NCBI RefSeq assembly: GCF_025420485.1
Contig: NZ_JAOEFD010000006.1
Span: 1-64,000 of the forward strand
From: Nesterenkonia marinintestina
GTDB taxonomy: Bacteria > Actinomycetota > Actinomycetes > Actinomycetales > Micrococcaceae
Direction of reading: 5' to 3'
DNA: 64,000 nt
Made by a program: the position numbers and the translations under genes. Of the stretch, positions 35,009 through 43,723 are shown one piece after another. The notes under the pieces were generated by a model. The model was given only the letters and a program-made list of their open reading frames with translations. It was not told the DNA's origin and made no database searches. Each line of letters starts with the position of its first letter. Position 1 is the stretch's first letter.

Positions 35009-36985
35009 ATGACCGTCGCAGAACACGCCTCCCCGCAGGAGGCCGCCGAGACCGAGTCCGCCGCCGCTCAGAGCTCCACCGAGCAGGAGCAGCAGGGGCA
35101 GCACGAGGAGCAGGGCCCCCGCTTCGCGGAGCTGGACCTCGACGCGCGGATCCTCGCCGTCGTCGAGCGGCTCGGCTACGAGTCCCCGTCGCCGATCCAG
35201 GCGCAGACCATCCCCCTGCTGTCCGCCGGCCGCGACGTCGTCGGCCTGGCCCAGACCGGCACCGGCAAGACGGCCGCCTTCGCGCTGCCCGCCCTGACCC
35301 ACCTGGCGCGCGCCGCCGACGCCGGGGAGCTCGACGACGCTCCGCAGACCCTGGTGCTGGCGCCGACCCGCGAACTGGCGCTGCAGGTGGCCGAGGCGTT
35401 CACCACCTACGCCGCCGACGTCGACGGCCTCTCGGTGCTGCCGATCTACGGAGGAGCCCCCTACGGTCCCCAGCTGGCCGGGCTCCGCCGCGGCGCCCAC
35501 GTCGTGGTCGGCACCCCGGGGCGAGTCATCGACCACCTCTCCCGCGGGTCCCTCGACCTCTCCGCGGTGCGTCATCTGGTGCTCGACGAGGCCGACGAGA
35601 TGCTGCGCATGGGCTTCGCGGAGGAGGTCGACCAGATCCTCCAGCAGACCCCGGACCGCAAGCAGGTCGCGCTGTTCTCGGCCACGATGCCGCAGGCGAT
35701 CCGCCGGATCTCTGCGCAGTACCTCAACGACCCGGTCGAGGTGTCGGTCAAGGCCAGGACCACCACGTCGTCCACCATCCGTCAGCGGTGCGTGCAGGTC
35801 CGTCACTCCTCGAAGCTCGAGGCGCTGACCCGGATCATGGAGACCGAGGCCCACGACGCCGCCATCGTCTTCGTGCGCACCCGCGCCGCCACCGAGGAGG
35901 TCGCCAATCGGCTCTCGGCCCGCGGGTTCCGCGCCGCGGCGATCAACGGTGACATCCCGCAGAACCTGCGCGAGAAGACCGTGGAGAACCTGCGGGAGGG
36001 CCGGGTCGACGTGCTGGTGGCCACCGACGTGGCCGCCCGCGGCCTCGACGTCGAGCGCATCAGCCACGTGTTCAACTACGACATCCCGGTGGACACCGAG
36101 TCCTACGTCCACCGGATCGGTCGGACCGGGCGGGCCGGCCGCTCGGGCGAAGCTGTGCTGTTCGTGACGCCTCGCGAGAAGCGGCTGCTCCGCGCCATCG
36201 AGAAGGCGACCCGGCAGAAGGTGGAGCAGATGTCGATGCCCACGCTCTCCGACGTCAACGTCTCCCGGCTGCAGCGGTTCGCCGAGCGGATCACCCAGAC
36301 CCTCGCCGCCGAGGATCTCGAGGACTATCGGGACCTGGTGTCCTCCTACGTCACCGAGCACGACGTCCCGGCGGAGGAGGTCGCCGCCGCCCTGGTGTCG
36401 ATGATCCACGACGGCCGCCCCCTCCTGCTCGACGACTCCGGCCCCGACGACCTCGTCCGACAGGCCGAGCGGTCCCTCGAGGAGGACCGAGGCGACCGTC
36501 GAGGAGGCTCCGAGGGACGTTCCGGCGGGCGCGGCCAGTTCGGGGAGCGCGGAGGAGCGTCGCCGGTGCGTGAGGCGGGCGAGGGCAACGCCATGTACAA
36601 GATCGCCCTCGGCCGCCGTGACCGGGTCAATCCCGGTCACATCGTCGGGGCGATCGCCAACGAGGCGGGACTCTCGGCGAAGCAGATCGGGAGCATCGAC
36701 ATCCGCAACACCCATTCGCTGGTGGAGCTGCCCGAGCACCTGAGCGGCGAGCAGTGGGACGCGCTGGCCAAGACGCGCATCGGCGGAGAGCTGATCCGGC
36801 TCGAGCGTGACACCGGCCCGCACGGCACCGGCGGACGACGCTCCGGCGGGGACCGCGGAGGTCGGGGTGATCGCCCCAAGGGGCACCGCGGGAGTCGTCA
36901 GCAGGACGGCCGGCGCGGAGGTTCGAAGTTCGACTCCGACAAGGGGCGGGGCCCGCGCCGAGGGTCGGACCGGTTCGGTCGCTGA
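35009..36985 (+). CDS. deaD: DEAD-box RNA helicase (DeaD/CsdA type)
   Basis: A 658-residue ATP-dependent RNA helicase for ribosome assembly and RNA turnover, often cold-induced. There is a Q motif near 64, Walker A AQTGTGKT near 79-86, PTRELA, DEADEM near 192, SAT near 225, then ATDVAARGLD and HRIGRTGRAG. A DbpA-type RNA-binding domain lies near 527-600 (MYKIALGRRDRVNPGHIVGA) and a Gly/Arg-rich basic tail closes the protein. The N-terminal 35 residues are acidic and glutamine-rich. The start has a textbook AGAAGGAG site. Confidence 0.95.
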   Translation: MTVAEHASPQEAAETESAAAQSSTEQEQQGQHEEQGPRFAELDLDARILAVVERLGYESPSPIQAQTIPLLSAGRDVVGLAQTGTGKTAAFALPALTHLARAADAGELDDAPQTLVLAPTRELALQVAEAFTTYAADVDGLSVLPIYGGAPYGPQLAGLRRGAHVVVGTPGRVIDHLSRGSLDLSAVRHLVLDEADEMLRMGFAEEVDQILQQTPDRKQVALFSATMPQAIRRISAQYLNDPVEVSVKARTTTSSTIRQRCVQVRHSSKLEALTRIMETEAHDAAIVFVRTRAATEEVANRLSARGFRAAAINGDIPQNLREKTVENLREGRVDVLVATDVAARGLDVERISHVFNYDIPVDTESYVHRIGRTGRAGRSGEAVLFVTPREKRLLRAIEKATRQKVEQMSMPTLSDVNVSRLQRFAERITQTLAAEDLEDYRDLVSSYVTEHDVPAEEVAAALVSMIHDGRPLLLDDSGPDDLVRQAERSLEEDRGDRRGGSEGRSGGRGQFGERGGASPVREAGEGNAMYKIALGRRDRVNPGHIVGAIANEAGLSAKQIGSIDIRNTHSLVELPEHLSGEQWDALAKTRIGGELIRLERDTGPHGTGGRRSGGDRGGRGDRPKGHRGSRQQDGRRGGSKFDSDKGRGPRRGSDRFGR

Positions 36986-37033
36986 CCGGCGCGAACAGGC
37001 CCGGATCGCCGCCGGGACGGGCGTGACCGAGGT

Positions 37034-37063
37034 CTCCGCAGGCTGATTTCTCTGCCTGTGGAG
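37034..37063 (+). terminator. hairpin after deaD
   Basis: CTCCGCAGGC pairs with GCCTGTGGAG (one G-T pair) around a 10-base T-rich loop, 49 bases after the deaD stop and before the tRNA-Thr promoter. Confidence 0.5.
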
Positions 37064-37071
37064 GCGGCTGG

Positions 37072-37077
37072 TAGAGT
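37072..37077 (+). promoter_or_regulatory. -10 box for tRNA-Thr/tRNA-Met
   Basis: TAGAGT, 11 bases before tRNA-Thr. No good -35 is seen. Confidence 0.4.
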
Positions 37078-37088
37078 ATCTGCTCGTT

Positions 37089-37160
37089 GCCCCAATAGCT
37101 CAGTGGTAGAGCGTCATCTTGGTAAGGTGAAGGTCCCGGGATCGATTCCCGGTTGGGGCT
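37089..37160 (+). tRNA. tRNA-Thr (GGT)
   Basis: A 72-base tRNA. The acceptor GCCCCAA pairs with TTGGGGC, the anticodon loop TTGGTAA gives GGT, and the T-arm is CCCGGGATCGATTCCCGG. The discriminator is T; CCA is not encoded. Confidence 0.96.
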
Positions 37161-37233
37161 CTGGACTGAGGGCCCGCGCAGCGCAGAGCATCGTCGCAGA
37201 TGCGCCTGCCGGCGCGGGCATTCCTCATTCCGG

Positions 37234-37307
37234 GGCGGTGTAGCTCAGCTGGTTAGAGCGCACGACTCATAATCGTGAGGTCGCGGGATCGAGCCCCGCC
37301 ACCGCTA
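37234..37307 (+). tRNA. tRNA-Met (CAT), elongator type
   Basis: A 74-base tRNA with anticodon loop CTCATAA (CAT) on a CACGA/TCGTG stem, so it lacks the three G-C pairs of initiator tRNA. The first acceptor pair is G-T. It could in principle be tRNA-Ile2 (modified CAT), but the pairing with tRNA-Thr(GGT) upstream is a conserved actinobacterial Thr-Met order. Confidence 0.92.
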
Positions 37308-37323
37308 CAGAAATGCAGAATAT

Positions 37324-37360
37324 GGGAGGACCCCCGGGCACACCGCCCGGGGGTCCTCCC
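37324..37360 (+). terminator. strong terminator of the tRNA-Thr/Met unit
   Basis: A perfect 16-bp stem (37324-37339 with 37345-37360) and 5-base loop, 16 bases after tRNA-Met. No T-run. Confidence 0.85.
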
Positions 37361-37404
37361 ATGTCCGGAGTCTCGAGCATGACGAGAGTTTCGGGGGCTT
37401 CGCC

Positions 37405-37457
37405 TATGAATACGGTTCGGGCTTCGACAGAGAGGAAGCCCGAACCACCCACGTAGC
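37405..37457. repeat. 53-bp palindromic repeat, family A copy 2
   Basis: Same layout as the copy at 10049: 22-base arms (37405-37426, 37436-37457) and a 9-base loop. The left arm has diverged at its outer part, so the stem is perfect only over the inner 12 pairs. 45 of 53 bases match copy 1. Confidence 0.85.
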
Positions 37458-37575
37458 TGAACGACATGGTCGTGCTGAAGCGCGTGTGTGACTCCGCCGC
37501 CTCCGCCTGTTGCCGCCCCCAGACTCATTTGCTAGTGTGATTTGCGATAGCGAAGCACTTGGCGGGAGGTCGACC

Positions 37576-38088
37576 ATGGCGCAGCACTTCAGCATCGGCG
37601 CGGCGGATCTCGGTGTCGAATCATACGACCGTCCGCCGCTCAGTCGGCCGCTCTACGGCGCCGATCCGCTGCAGGCGGCCTCCCGGATGGTCCTGAAGGC
37701 CGGCCGGTTCAGCGGGTACGCCTCCCGCAGCGAGTTCCTGTGGGCGGGCCTGGTGCTCTCCGCGGCGGGGACGCTGCTGGTCGGTGCCCACTCCCTGCTG
37801 CGCCGGTCCACAGAAGGCTCGTTCGCCTCGACCCCGTTCCTCACCGACACCGGCCTGCTCGCCCTGATCACCCCGCTCGGACTGATCAGCGCCCTGGCGT
37901 GGGCCGCATACCTGGTCATCACACTCAGTCTGATGTCCCGGCGGCTCCATGACGCCGGCATCAGTGCCGCGGCGATGCTGGTCGGACTCATACCCCTCGT
38001 CGGCGGGCTCGGGCTGCTGATCCTGCTCATGCTTCCCTCGCGGCCGGAGATGCGGTGCTTCGAATGGGAGGACCTCCGCTGTGACTGA
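37576..38088 (+). CDS. DUF805 family membrane protein
   Basis: A 170-residue inner-membrane protein with three or four hydrophobic segments. GRFSGYASRSEFLWAGL near 44-60 is the DUF805 N-terminal signature (G/R-R-s-EFW), and MSRRLHDAGIS near 128 is the second hallmark. Function unknown. The start has a GGGAGG site; upstream sequence is intergenic. It stands alone between the tRNA unit and the GGCT-like gene. Confidence 0.88.
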   Translation: MAQHFSIGAADLGVESYDRPPLSRPLYGADPLQAASRMVLKAGRFSGYASRSEFLWAGLVLSAAGTLLVGAHSLLRRSTEGSFASTPFLTDTGLLALITPLGLISALAWAAYLVITLSLMSRRLHDAGISAAAMLVGLIPLVGGLGLLILLMLPSRPEMRCFEWEDLRCD

Positions 38089-38119
38089 CCCGCGCCCCGA
38101 GGGCAGGCGTCCCGGATCC

Positions 38120-38125
38120 TAGACT
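38120..38125 (+). promoter_or_regulatory. -10 box, leaderless start
   Basis: TAGACT followed by 6 bases and the ATG at 38132. Confidence 0.6.
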
Positions 38126-38131
38126 GTCGCC

Positions 38132-38521
38132 ATGACTGACGACCCCACAGGCGATGACCCGCACGCGGAGGCCGTCGGGTCCATGGACGCCGAGCATCGG
38201 CTCGCCGTCTACGGCACCCTGGCGCCCGGTCGATCCAACGAGGCCGAGCTCGCCGGCGTCGAGGGCACCTGGACCCGCGGGACGGTCCGGGGACATCTCT
38301 TCGCCCAGGGTTGGGGTGCGGCCAGCGGCTACCCCGGCATCGTCCTCGACGACCACGGCCCCGAGGGCGAGGTCCACGTGCTGACCTCGCCCGAGCTGTC
38401 CCGCCACTGGCATCGGCTGGACGCGTTCGAGGGGCCCGGCTATCGACGGGCGACGGCGGAGGTGACGGTGGCCGGCGAAGTCGTCGCCGCCCAGGTCTAC
38501 ACACTGGTGGAGGAGGCCTGA
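38132..38521 (+). CDS. gamma-glutamylcyclotransferase-like (GGCT/AIG2) protein
   Basis: A 129-residue protein of the GGCT-like fold. VYGTLAPGR near residue 24 is the conserved YGTL loop, and DAFEGPGYRR near 101 carries the likely catalytic glutamate. The family cyclises gamma-glutamyl amines or related compounds; the substrate here is unknown. It fits the leaderless pattern. A short membrane-protein gene follows 105 bases later. Confidence 0.85.
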   Translation: MTDDPTGDDPHAEAVGSMDAEHRLAVYGTLAPGRSNEAELAGVEGTWTRGTVRGHLFAQGWGAASGYPGIVLDDHGPEGEVHVLTSPELSRHWHRLDAFEGPGYRRATAEVTVAGEVVAAQVYTLVEEA

Positions 38522-38626
38522 GCGCAGACCCGCCGCCCGGCGCCGCACCTGCGATACCGTGGTGACCTCACCCGGCGCTGCGGCGCCGCACCGGCCCCGA
38601 CCCGCCTCCGCAGAGGAGCCCGCCCG

Positions 38627-38878
38627 ATGAGCACACCGCCGCTCGACCCGTGGACCCACGGGTCGAAGGCCTATCGGACGACGCTGCTGCTGGGCATGGG
38701 GCTGACGCTCCTGGCCGTCATCATGCTGATCGTAGGCACCCTGGTCGGCGACGGCCCGATCTCGGGAGCGGTGTACGTCGTGCTGGGTGCTGGTCTGCTG
38801 CTGCACCTGATCAGCATCGGACTGCGCATGCGCGACGCGAAGACCAACATCGAACACCGGAAGGGCGGCACATCGTGA
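38627..38878 (+). CDS. small membrane protein, unknown
   Basis: An 83-residue protein with two hydrophobic helices (about 18-40 and 48-66) and a basic C-terminal tail. No family recognised. A GAGGAG site lies eight bases before the ATG. Its stop overlaps the GTG start of the next gene (GTGA), so it is coupled to the MaoC dehydratase pair, suggesting one operon. Confidence 0.72.
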   Translation: MSTPPLDPWTHGSKAYRTTLLLGMGLTLLAVIMLIVGTLVGDGPISGAVYVVLGAGLLLHLISIGLRMRDAKTNIEHRKGGTS

Positions 38879-39351
38879 GCATCTCCACGGCGCGGGAGGG
38901 TCACCAGTACCCACCGGCACATCCGTACCAGGTCAGCCGGGAGGCGATCCGCGAGTTCGCGACCGCTGTGAAGTCCCAGCACCCGGTCCACCATGACGTC
39001 GACGCCGCTCGGGAGCTCGGTCACCGTGACCTGGTGGCACCGCCCTCCTTCGCCGTGGTCGTCGCCCAGCGCGCCGAGGCCGCGGTCGTGCAGGACCCGG
39101 AGGTCGGCATCGACTTCTCCCGCGTCGTCCACGCCGACGAGCGGTTCACCCACCACAGCCCGATCCTGGCCGGAGACACCCTCACCGCCGCGACCACCCT
39201 GGACCGCATCCGAGTCATGGGCGCCGGGGCGATGGTCACCACGCGCACCGAGATCGCCGACCAGGACGGCGCCTCTCGCTGCACCGTGCTGTCGTCACTG
39301 CTGGTGCGGGCCGACGAGGAGGACGACGAGACCGGGGGAGGCCGGGCATGA
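38875..39351 (+). CDS. MaoC-like dehydratase, N-terminal-half subunit (HadA-like)
   Basis: A 158-residue hot-dog-fold protein of the FAS1-type dehydratase subunit class, from a GTG start. HHDVDAARELGHRDLVAPPSF near 38-58 and DERFTHHSPILAGDTL near 82-97 match HadA/HadC-like subunits, which lack the catalytic residues and pair with a MaoC partner. The next gene overlaps it by ATGA. In mycobacteria the pair serves fatty-acid elongation for mycolates; here, with no mycolate genes seen, the substrate is unknown, though it is probably a hydroxyacyl thioester. Confidence 0.85.
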   Translation: MSISTAREGHQYPPAHPYQVSREAIREFATAVKSQHPVHHDVDAARELGHRDLVAPPSFAVVVAQRAEAAVVQDPEVGIDFSRVVHADERFTHHSPILAGDTLTAATTLDRIRVMGAGAMVTTRTEIADQDGASRCTVLSSLLVRADEEDDETGGGRA

Positions 39352-39788
39352 GCATCGACATCAGCACGCTGGAGAAGGGCACCGAGATCGGCTCCCGCGA
39401 GGTCGCCCTCTCGCGGGCCGACCTCATCCGCTACGCCGCCGCCTCCGGAGACCACAACCCCATCCACTGGAACGAGCGGTTCGCCCGTGAGGTCGGCCTC
39501 GACGGGGTCATCGCCCACGGCATGCTGACCATGGGGCTGACCGTGGACCTGGTCTCCGAATGGGCCGGCGATCCGGCCGCTGTGGTCGACTATCAGGCGC
39601 GGTTCACCCGCCCGGTGCCGGTGCCCGACGCCGAGGACGGTGCTCCGGACGCACCGACCGTCACGCTCACGGTGTCCGGCAGGGTCGGCGCCGTCGACGT
39701 CGAGGCCGGCACAGTCAGAGCGGACCTCACGGTGACGCTGGGTGAGACCAAGGTCCTCGCCAAGTCACAGGCGGTCGTCCGTCTCTGA
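39348..39788 (+). CDS. MaoC-like (R)-hydroxyacyl dehydratase (HadB-like)
   Basis: A 146-residue catalytic hot-dog subunit. The hydratase motif SGDHNPIHW near residues 34-42 carries the catalytic Asp and His, followed by VIAHGMLTMGL near 59. It overlaps the upstream subunit gene by four bases, so a heterodimer is likely. A hairpin terminator follows five bases after the stop. The pair sits upstream of murB as in many actinobacteria, but here an ABC transporter lies in between. Confidence 0.9.
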   Translation: MSIDISTLEKGTEIGSREVALSRADLIRYAAASGDHNPIHWNERFAREVGLDGVIAHGMLTMGLTVDLVSEWAGDPAAVVDYQARFTRPVPVPDAEDGAPDAPTVTLTVSGRVGAVDVEAGTVRADLTVTLGETKVLAKSQAVVRL

Positions 39789-39792
39789 ATGT

Positions 39793-39814
39793 CGCGCCGG
39801 GATGTCCCGGCGCG
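39793..39814 (+). terminator. hairpin terminator after the dehydratase pair
   Basis: CGCGCCGGGA pairs with TCCCGGCGCG around a very tight turn, five bases after the stop and just before the next promoter. Confidence 0.65.
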
Positions 39815-39830
39815 GTCTCGGAGGCCGTCG

Positions 39831-39836
39831 TATACT
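39831..39836 (+). promoter_or_regulatory. -10 box for the amino-acid ABC transporter operon
   Basis: TATACT, the best -10 consensus in the window, about 97 bases before the lipoprotein ATG. The leader carries a GAGGGG Shine-Dalgarno site. Confidence 0.6.
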
Positions 39837-39933
39837 CACCTCACGGATATGACCCCTCGCGCCGCGCGGGGCGCGTCCCTGCGGCCTCGTCGTGGGCCGT
39901 CGCAGCACTCGATCACGGATGAGGGGACACCCC

Positions 39934-40905
39934 ATGAAGCTTCACGCAGATGATCTGACCGTCTCGCCCTGGGCCAAGGTCCTCGGCCTCGCGTCCATCT
40001 CGGCCCTGGCGCTGACCGCATGCGGCGGCGACGACGGCGGCGGGGACGACGGTGACCAGCCCGCCGAGGGTGAGGCGGAGGCTGAGGCCCAGGTGGAGGC
40101 TGACCTCGACGTCGACGTCGAGTCCGACGACCTCCAGCTCATCGAGGACGGCACCCTGAAGGTCTGCTCCGACGTGCCCTACCCGCCGTTCGAGTACTTC
40201 GACGACAACGGCGACGTCGTCGGCTTCGACATCGACATCGCCCAGGGCATCGCCGATGTGCTCGAGGTCGAGCTGGAGGTCGTGCAGACCGGCTTCGAAG
40301 GCATCCAGTCCGGTGTGGCCCTGAACTCTGAGTCCTGCGACCTGGCGATCTCCGGGATGACCATCACCGAGGAGCGGGCCGGCAACATGCTCTTCTCCGA
40401 GCCCTACCTCGACGACAATCTGGCGCTGCTGTCCCCGGTGGAGGGCGACATCGACGGCCTCGACGCCCTGGACGGCCAGACCGTGGGCGTGCAGTCCGAC
40501 ACCACCGGCGCCGACTACGCCGAGGGGGAGGGCTTCGACGTCCGCGAGTACCCGGACTCGGGTCTGCTGCTGCAGGGCCTCGAGTCGGGCCAGGTCGACG
40601 CGGCGATCGGCAACATCTCCATCCTCGGATACCAGGCCGGCGAGAACCCGGACTTCGGGTTCGACGAGGAGATCGACACCGGTGAGCAGCTCGGTGTGGC
40701 CGCCCAGTCGGACAACCAGGACCTGATCGACGCGGTGGACGAGATCCTCGCCGAGATGGACTCCTCCGGCTACATGGACGACATCGAGGAGCAGTGGTTC
40801 GGCGACGGCGAGACCCCCGAGGAGGGCGAGGACGCCGCAGCCGAGGACGACGCCGAGGGTGATGAGGCTGAGGGCGACGAGGCTGAGGACGAGGACGACA
40901 GCTGA
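39934..40905 (+). CDS. amino-acid ABC transporter substrate-binding lipoprotein
   Basis: A 323-residue extracellular binding protein (family 3). A signal segment ends in the lipobox LTAC, placing the lipid-modified cysteine near residue 30. VCSDVPYPPFEYFDDNGDVVGFDID near 72 is the family 3 signature. It is extremely acidic: an Asp/Glu/Ala linker follows the lipobox and the C-terminal 30 residues are almost all Asp, Glu, Ala and Gly. This suggests adaptation to salt. The permease gene starts five bases after the stop. The ligand is a polar amino acid, otherwise unknown. Confidence 0.92.
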   Translation: MKLHADDLTVSPWAKVLGLASISALALTACGGDDGGGDDGDQPAEGEAEAEAQVEADLDVDVESDDLQLIEDGTLKVCSDVPYPPFEYFDDNGDVVGFDIDIAQGIADVLEVELEVVQTGFEGIQSGVALNSESCDLAISGMTITEERAGNMLFSEPYLDDNLALLSPVEGDIDGLDALDGQTVGVQSDTTGADYAEGEGFDVREYPDSGLLLQGLESGQVDAAIGNISILGYQAGENPDFGFDEEIDTGEQLGVAAQSDNQDLIDAVDEILAEMDSSGYMDDIEEQWFGDGETPEEGEDAAAEDDAEGDEAEGDEAEDEDDS

Positions 40906-40909
40906 TCCT

Positions 40910-41698
40910 ATGGCCCTGACGACCCGTGACCGAGCGCGGCTGAGTCTCGGCATCCAGGCCGGCGTGTTCGCCGTCGTGGTGATCGCGCTCATCGTGGTCA
41001 TCGACTGGGAAGCGATCCGACTGAGCTTCTTCGACGTCGCCGCCGTGGCGCCGATGTTCCCGGAGATCCTCACCGTCGGTCTGGTCAACACCCTGAGCTA
41101 CACCGCCGTCGGCTTCGCCCTCGGGCTGGCCGGCGGCATGGTGCTGGCGCTGATGAAGCTCTCGAGCTTCCCGGTGTACCGCTGGCTCGCGACCGTCTAC
41201 ATCGAGTTCTTCCGGGGCATCCCGGCGATCCTGGTGTTCCTCGCGCTCGGCTTCGGCGTCGCCATCGCCTTCGGCTGGAACCTCACGTCCCTGCAGATCG
41301 CCGGATCCGCCCTGGGCCTGGTGGCCAGCGCCTACATCGCCGAGACGCTGCGCGCCGGCCTCCAGGCCGTCCCCAAGGGGCAGATGGAGGCGGCGCGCGC
41401 CCTGGGCATGCCCGCATGGCGTGCCATGGTGACCATCCAGATCCCGCAGGCGCTGCGCATCGTGATGCCGCCGCTGACCAACGAGGCGATCCTGCTCACC
41501 AAGGACTCCTCGCTGATCTTCGTGGTGGGCCTGACCGCCGGGGCCGGCGAGCTGACCAAGTTCGGCCGCGACGGCATCAACATGTACCAGGCAGGGCTGA
41601 CCCCGCTGGTCGCCGCCGGAGCCTGCTATCTCATCATCACCGTCCCGCTGTCCCTGCTGGCCCGCCGCATGGAGCGGCGCACCCCGGCGAAGAAGTGA
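40910..41698 (+). CDS. amino-acid ABC transporter permease
   Basis: A 262-residue HisM/GlnP-type permease with about five transmembrane helices. YIEFFRGIPAILVF near 100 and AYIAETLRAGLQAVPKGQMEAARALG near 145 (the EAA loop that contacts the ATPase) are diagnostic. ATG start at 40910. It lies between the binding protein and ATPase genes. A single permease suggests a homodimer. Confidence 0.93.
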   Translation: MALTTRDRARLSLGIQAGVFAVVVIALIVVIDWEAIRLSFFDVAAVAPMFPEILTVGLVNTLSYTAVGFALGLAGGMVLALMKLSSFPVYRWLATVYIEFFRGIPAILVFLALGFGVAIAFGWNLTSLQIAGSALGLVASAYIAETLRAGLQAVPKGQMEAARALGMPAWRAMVTIQIPQALRIVMPPLTNEAILLTKDSSLIFVVGLTAGAGELTKFGRDGINMYQAGLTPLVAAGACYLIITVPLSLLARRMERRTPAKK

Positions 41699-42495
<797 letters not shown>

Positions 42496-42496
<1 letters not shown>

Positions 42497-43611
42497 TGCC
42501 CCGATTCTCTGACCACACGACGGTGCGGGTCGGCGGGGCGGCGGGGGAGTGGATCGTCGCCGACACCGAGGCGACCGCCCTCGACGTGCTGGCACGGCAC
42601 CCGCTGCCCGAGGCGGACCGCCGGGAGGCGGGTGAGGACACCCTGCTGATCCTCGGCGGGGGGTCGAACCTGCTCGTCGCCGACGCCGGCTTCTCCGGCA
42701 CCGTGCTGCAGCTCGCCTTCGACGGCATCGAGGAGGCGCACGCCGAGGACGGTTCGGGGGACGTCGTGGTCACGGTGGCCGCCGGGCACGACTGGGACGA
42801 CGTCGTCGCCCGGACCGTGGAGCGTCGGTACGCCGGCCTGGAGGCGCTCTCCGGGATCCCAGGAGCCGCGGGAGCCACGCCGGTGCAGAACGTGGGCGCC
42901 TATGGGGCCGAGGTCTCCCAGACCATCGTCGACGTGCGCGTCTGGGACCGCGGGCGGGGCGAGGTCGTGGTGATGACCGGTGAGGAGCTCGGATTCGGCT
43001 ACCGGGATTCGGTGCTCAAGCGCACCACGATCCACGGCTCCCCGCGCTATGTGGTGCTCTCGGTGCGGTTCCGACTGGCTCACCGCGGCGACCGGACGCC
43101 CTCGGCGCCCGTGCGCTACGCCGAGCTGGCTCGCTCCCTGGGGCTCGACGTCGACGCCGCCCTCGACCAGCGTCGTGCTCCGCTGCAGGACGTCCGGGAC
43201 AAGGTCCTGGCCCTGCGTGCGGGCAAGGGGATGGTGCTGGATCCCGCCGATCACGACACCTGGTCCACCGGGTCCTTCTTCACCAACCCGATCCTGCGCG
43301 CCGATCAGCTCCCTGAACTCCCCGAGGGGGCCCCGCGGTTCGCCGTCGGGCCCGATGCGGACGGGGCCGACCTGGTGAAGCTCTCGGCCGCGTGGCTGAT
43401 CGACCGCTCCGGCTGCGGCAAGGGATTCGGCGCCGAGCTGACCGAGGGGCGGGCCAGCCTGTCCACCAAACACACCCTGGCGCTGACCAACCGCGGGTCG
43501 GCCTCCGCCGAGGACCTGATCACCGTCGCCCGGGCGGTCCGCGATGCCGTGTCCGACCGCTTCGGCGTCGCCCTGCATCCGGAGCCGGTGCTCATCGGCA
43601 CCTCCCTATAA
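42496..43611 (+). CDS. murB: UDP-N-acetylmuramate dehydrogenase MurB
   Basis: FAD enzyme that reduces UDP-GlcNAc-enolpyruvate in peptidoglycan synthesis. It has 371 residues. FAD-binding segments GGGSNLLVAD near 55 and LSGIPGAAGATPVQNVGAYG near 118 are present, with STGSFFTNP holding the catalytic serine near 256 and a C-terminal glutamate region (HPEPVLIG). It is a type I MurB with an actinobacterial insertion. Translation is coupled to the ABC ATPase. Repeat C1 begins 15 bases after the stop. Confidence 0.94.
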
Positions 43612-43626
43612 GGCCAGAGGGGCGCA

Positions 43627-43710
43627 CATCGGCGTCCGCCCTGCAGTCACAAGACCGGCTCGGCGGGGTGTCCGGACCCTCATCTGCGACTGAAAGAGGC
43701 CCCTCGATCC
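43627..43710 (+). repeat. 84-bp imperfect direct repeat, family C copy 1
   Basis: It matches 44750-44833 in the same orientation and length: 21/24 over the first 24 bases, a poorly matching 33-base centre, then 22/27 over the last 27. It lies between the murB stop and the stop of the convergent AbiEi-like gene, 13 bases from the latter. Confidence 0.75.
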
Positions 43711-43723
43711 TCGGCGGTTCGGA

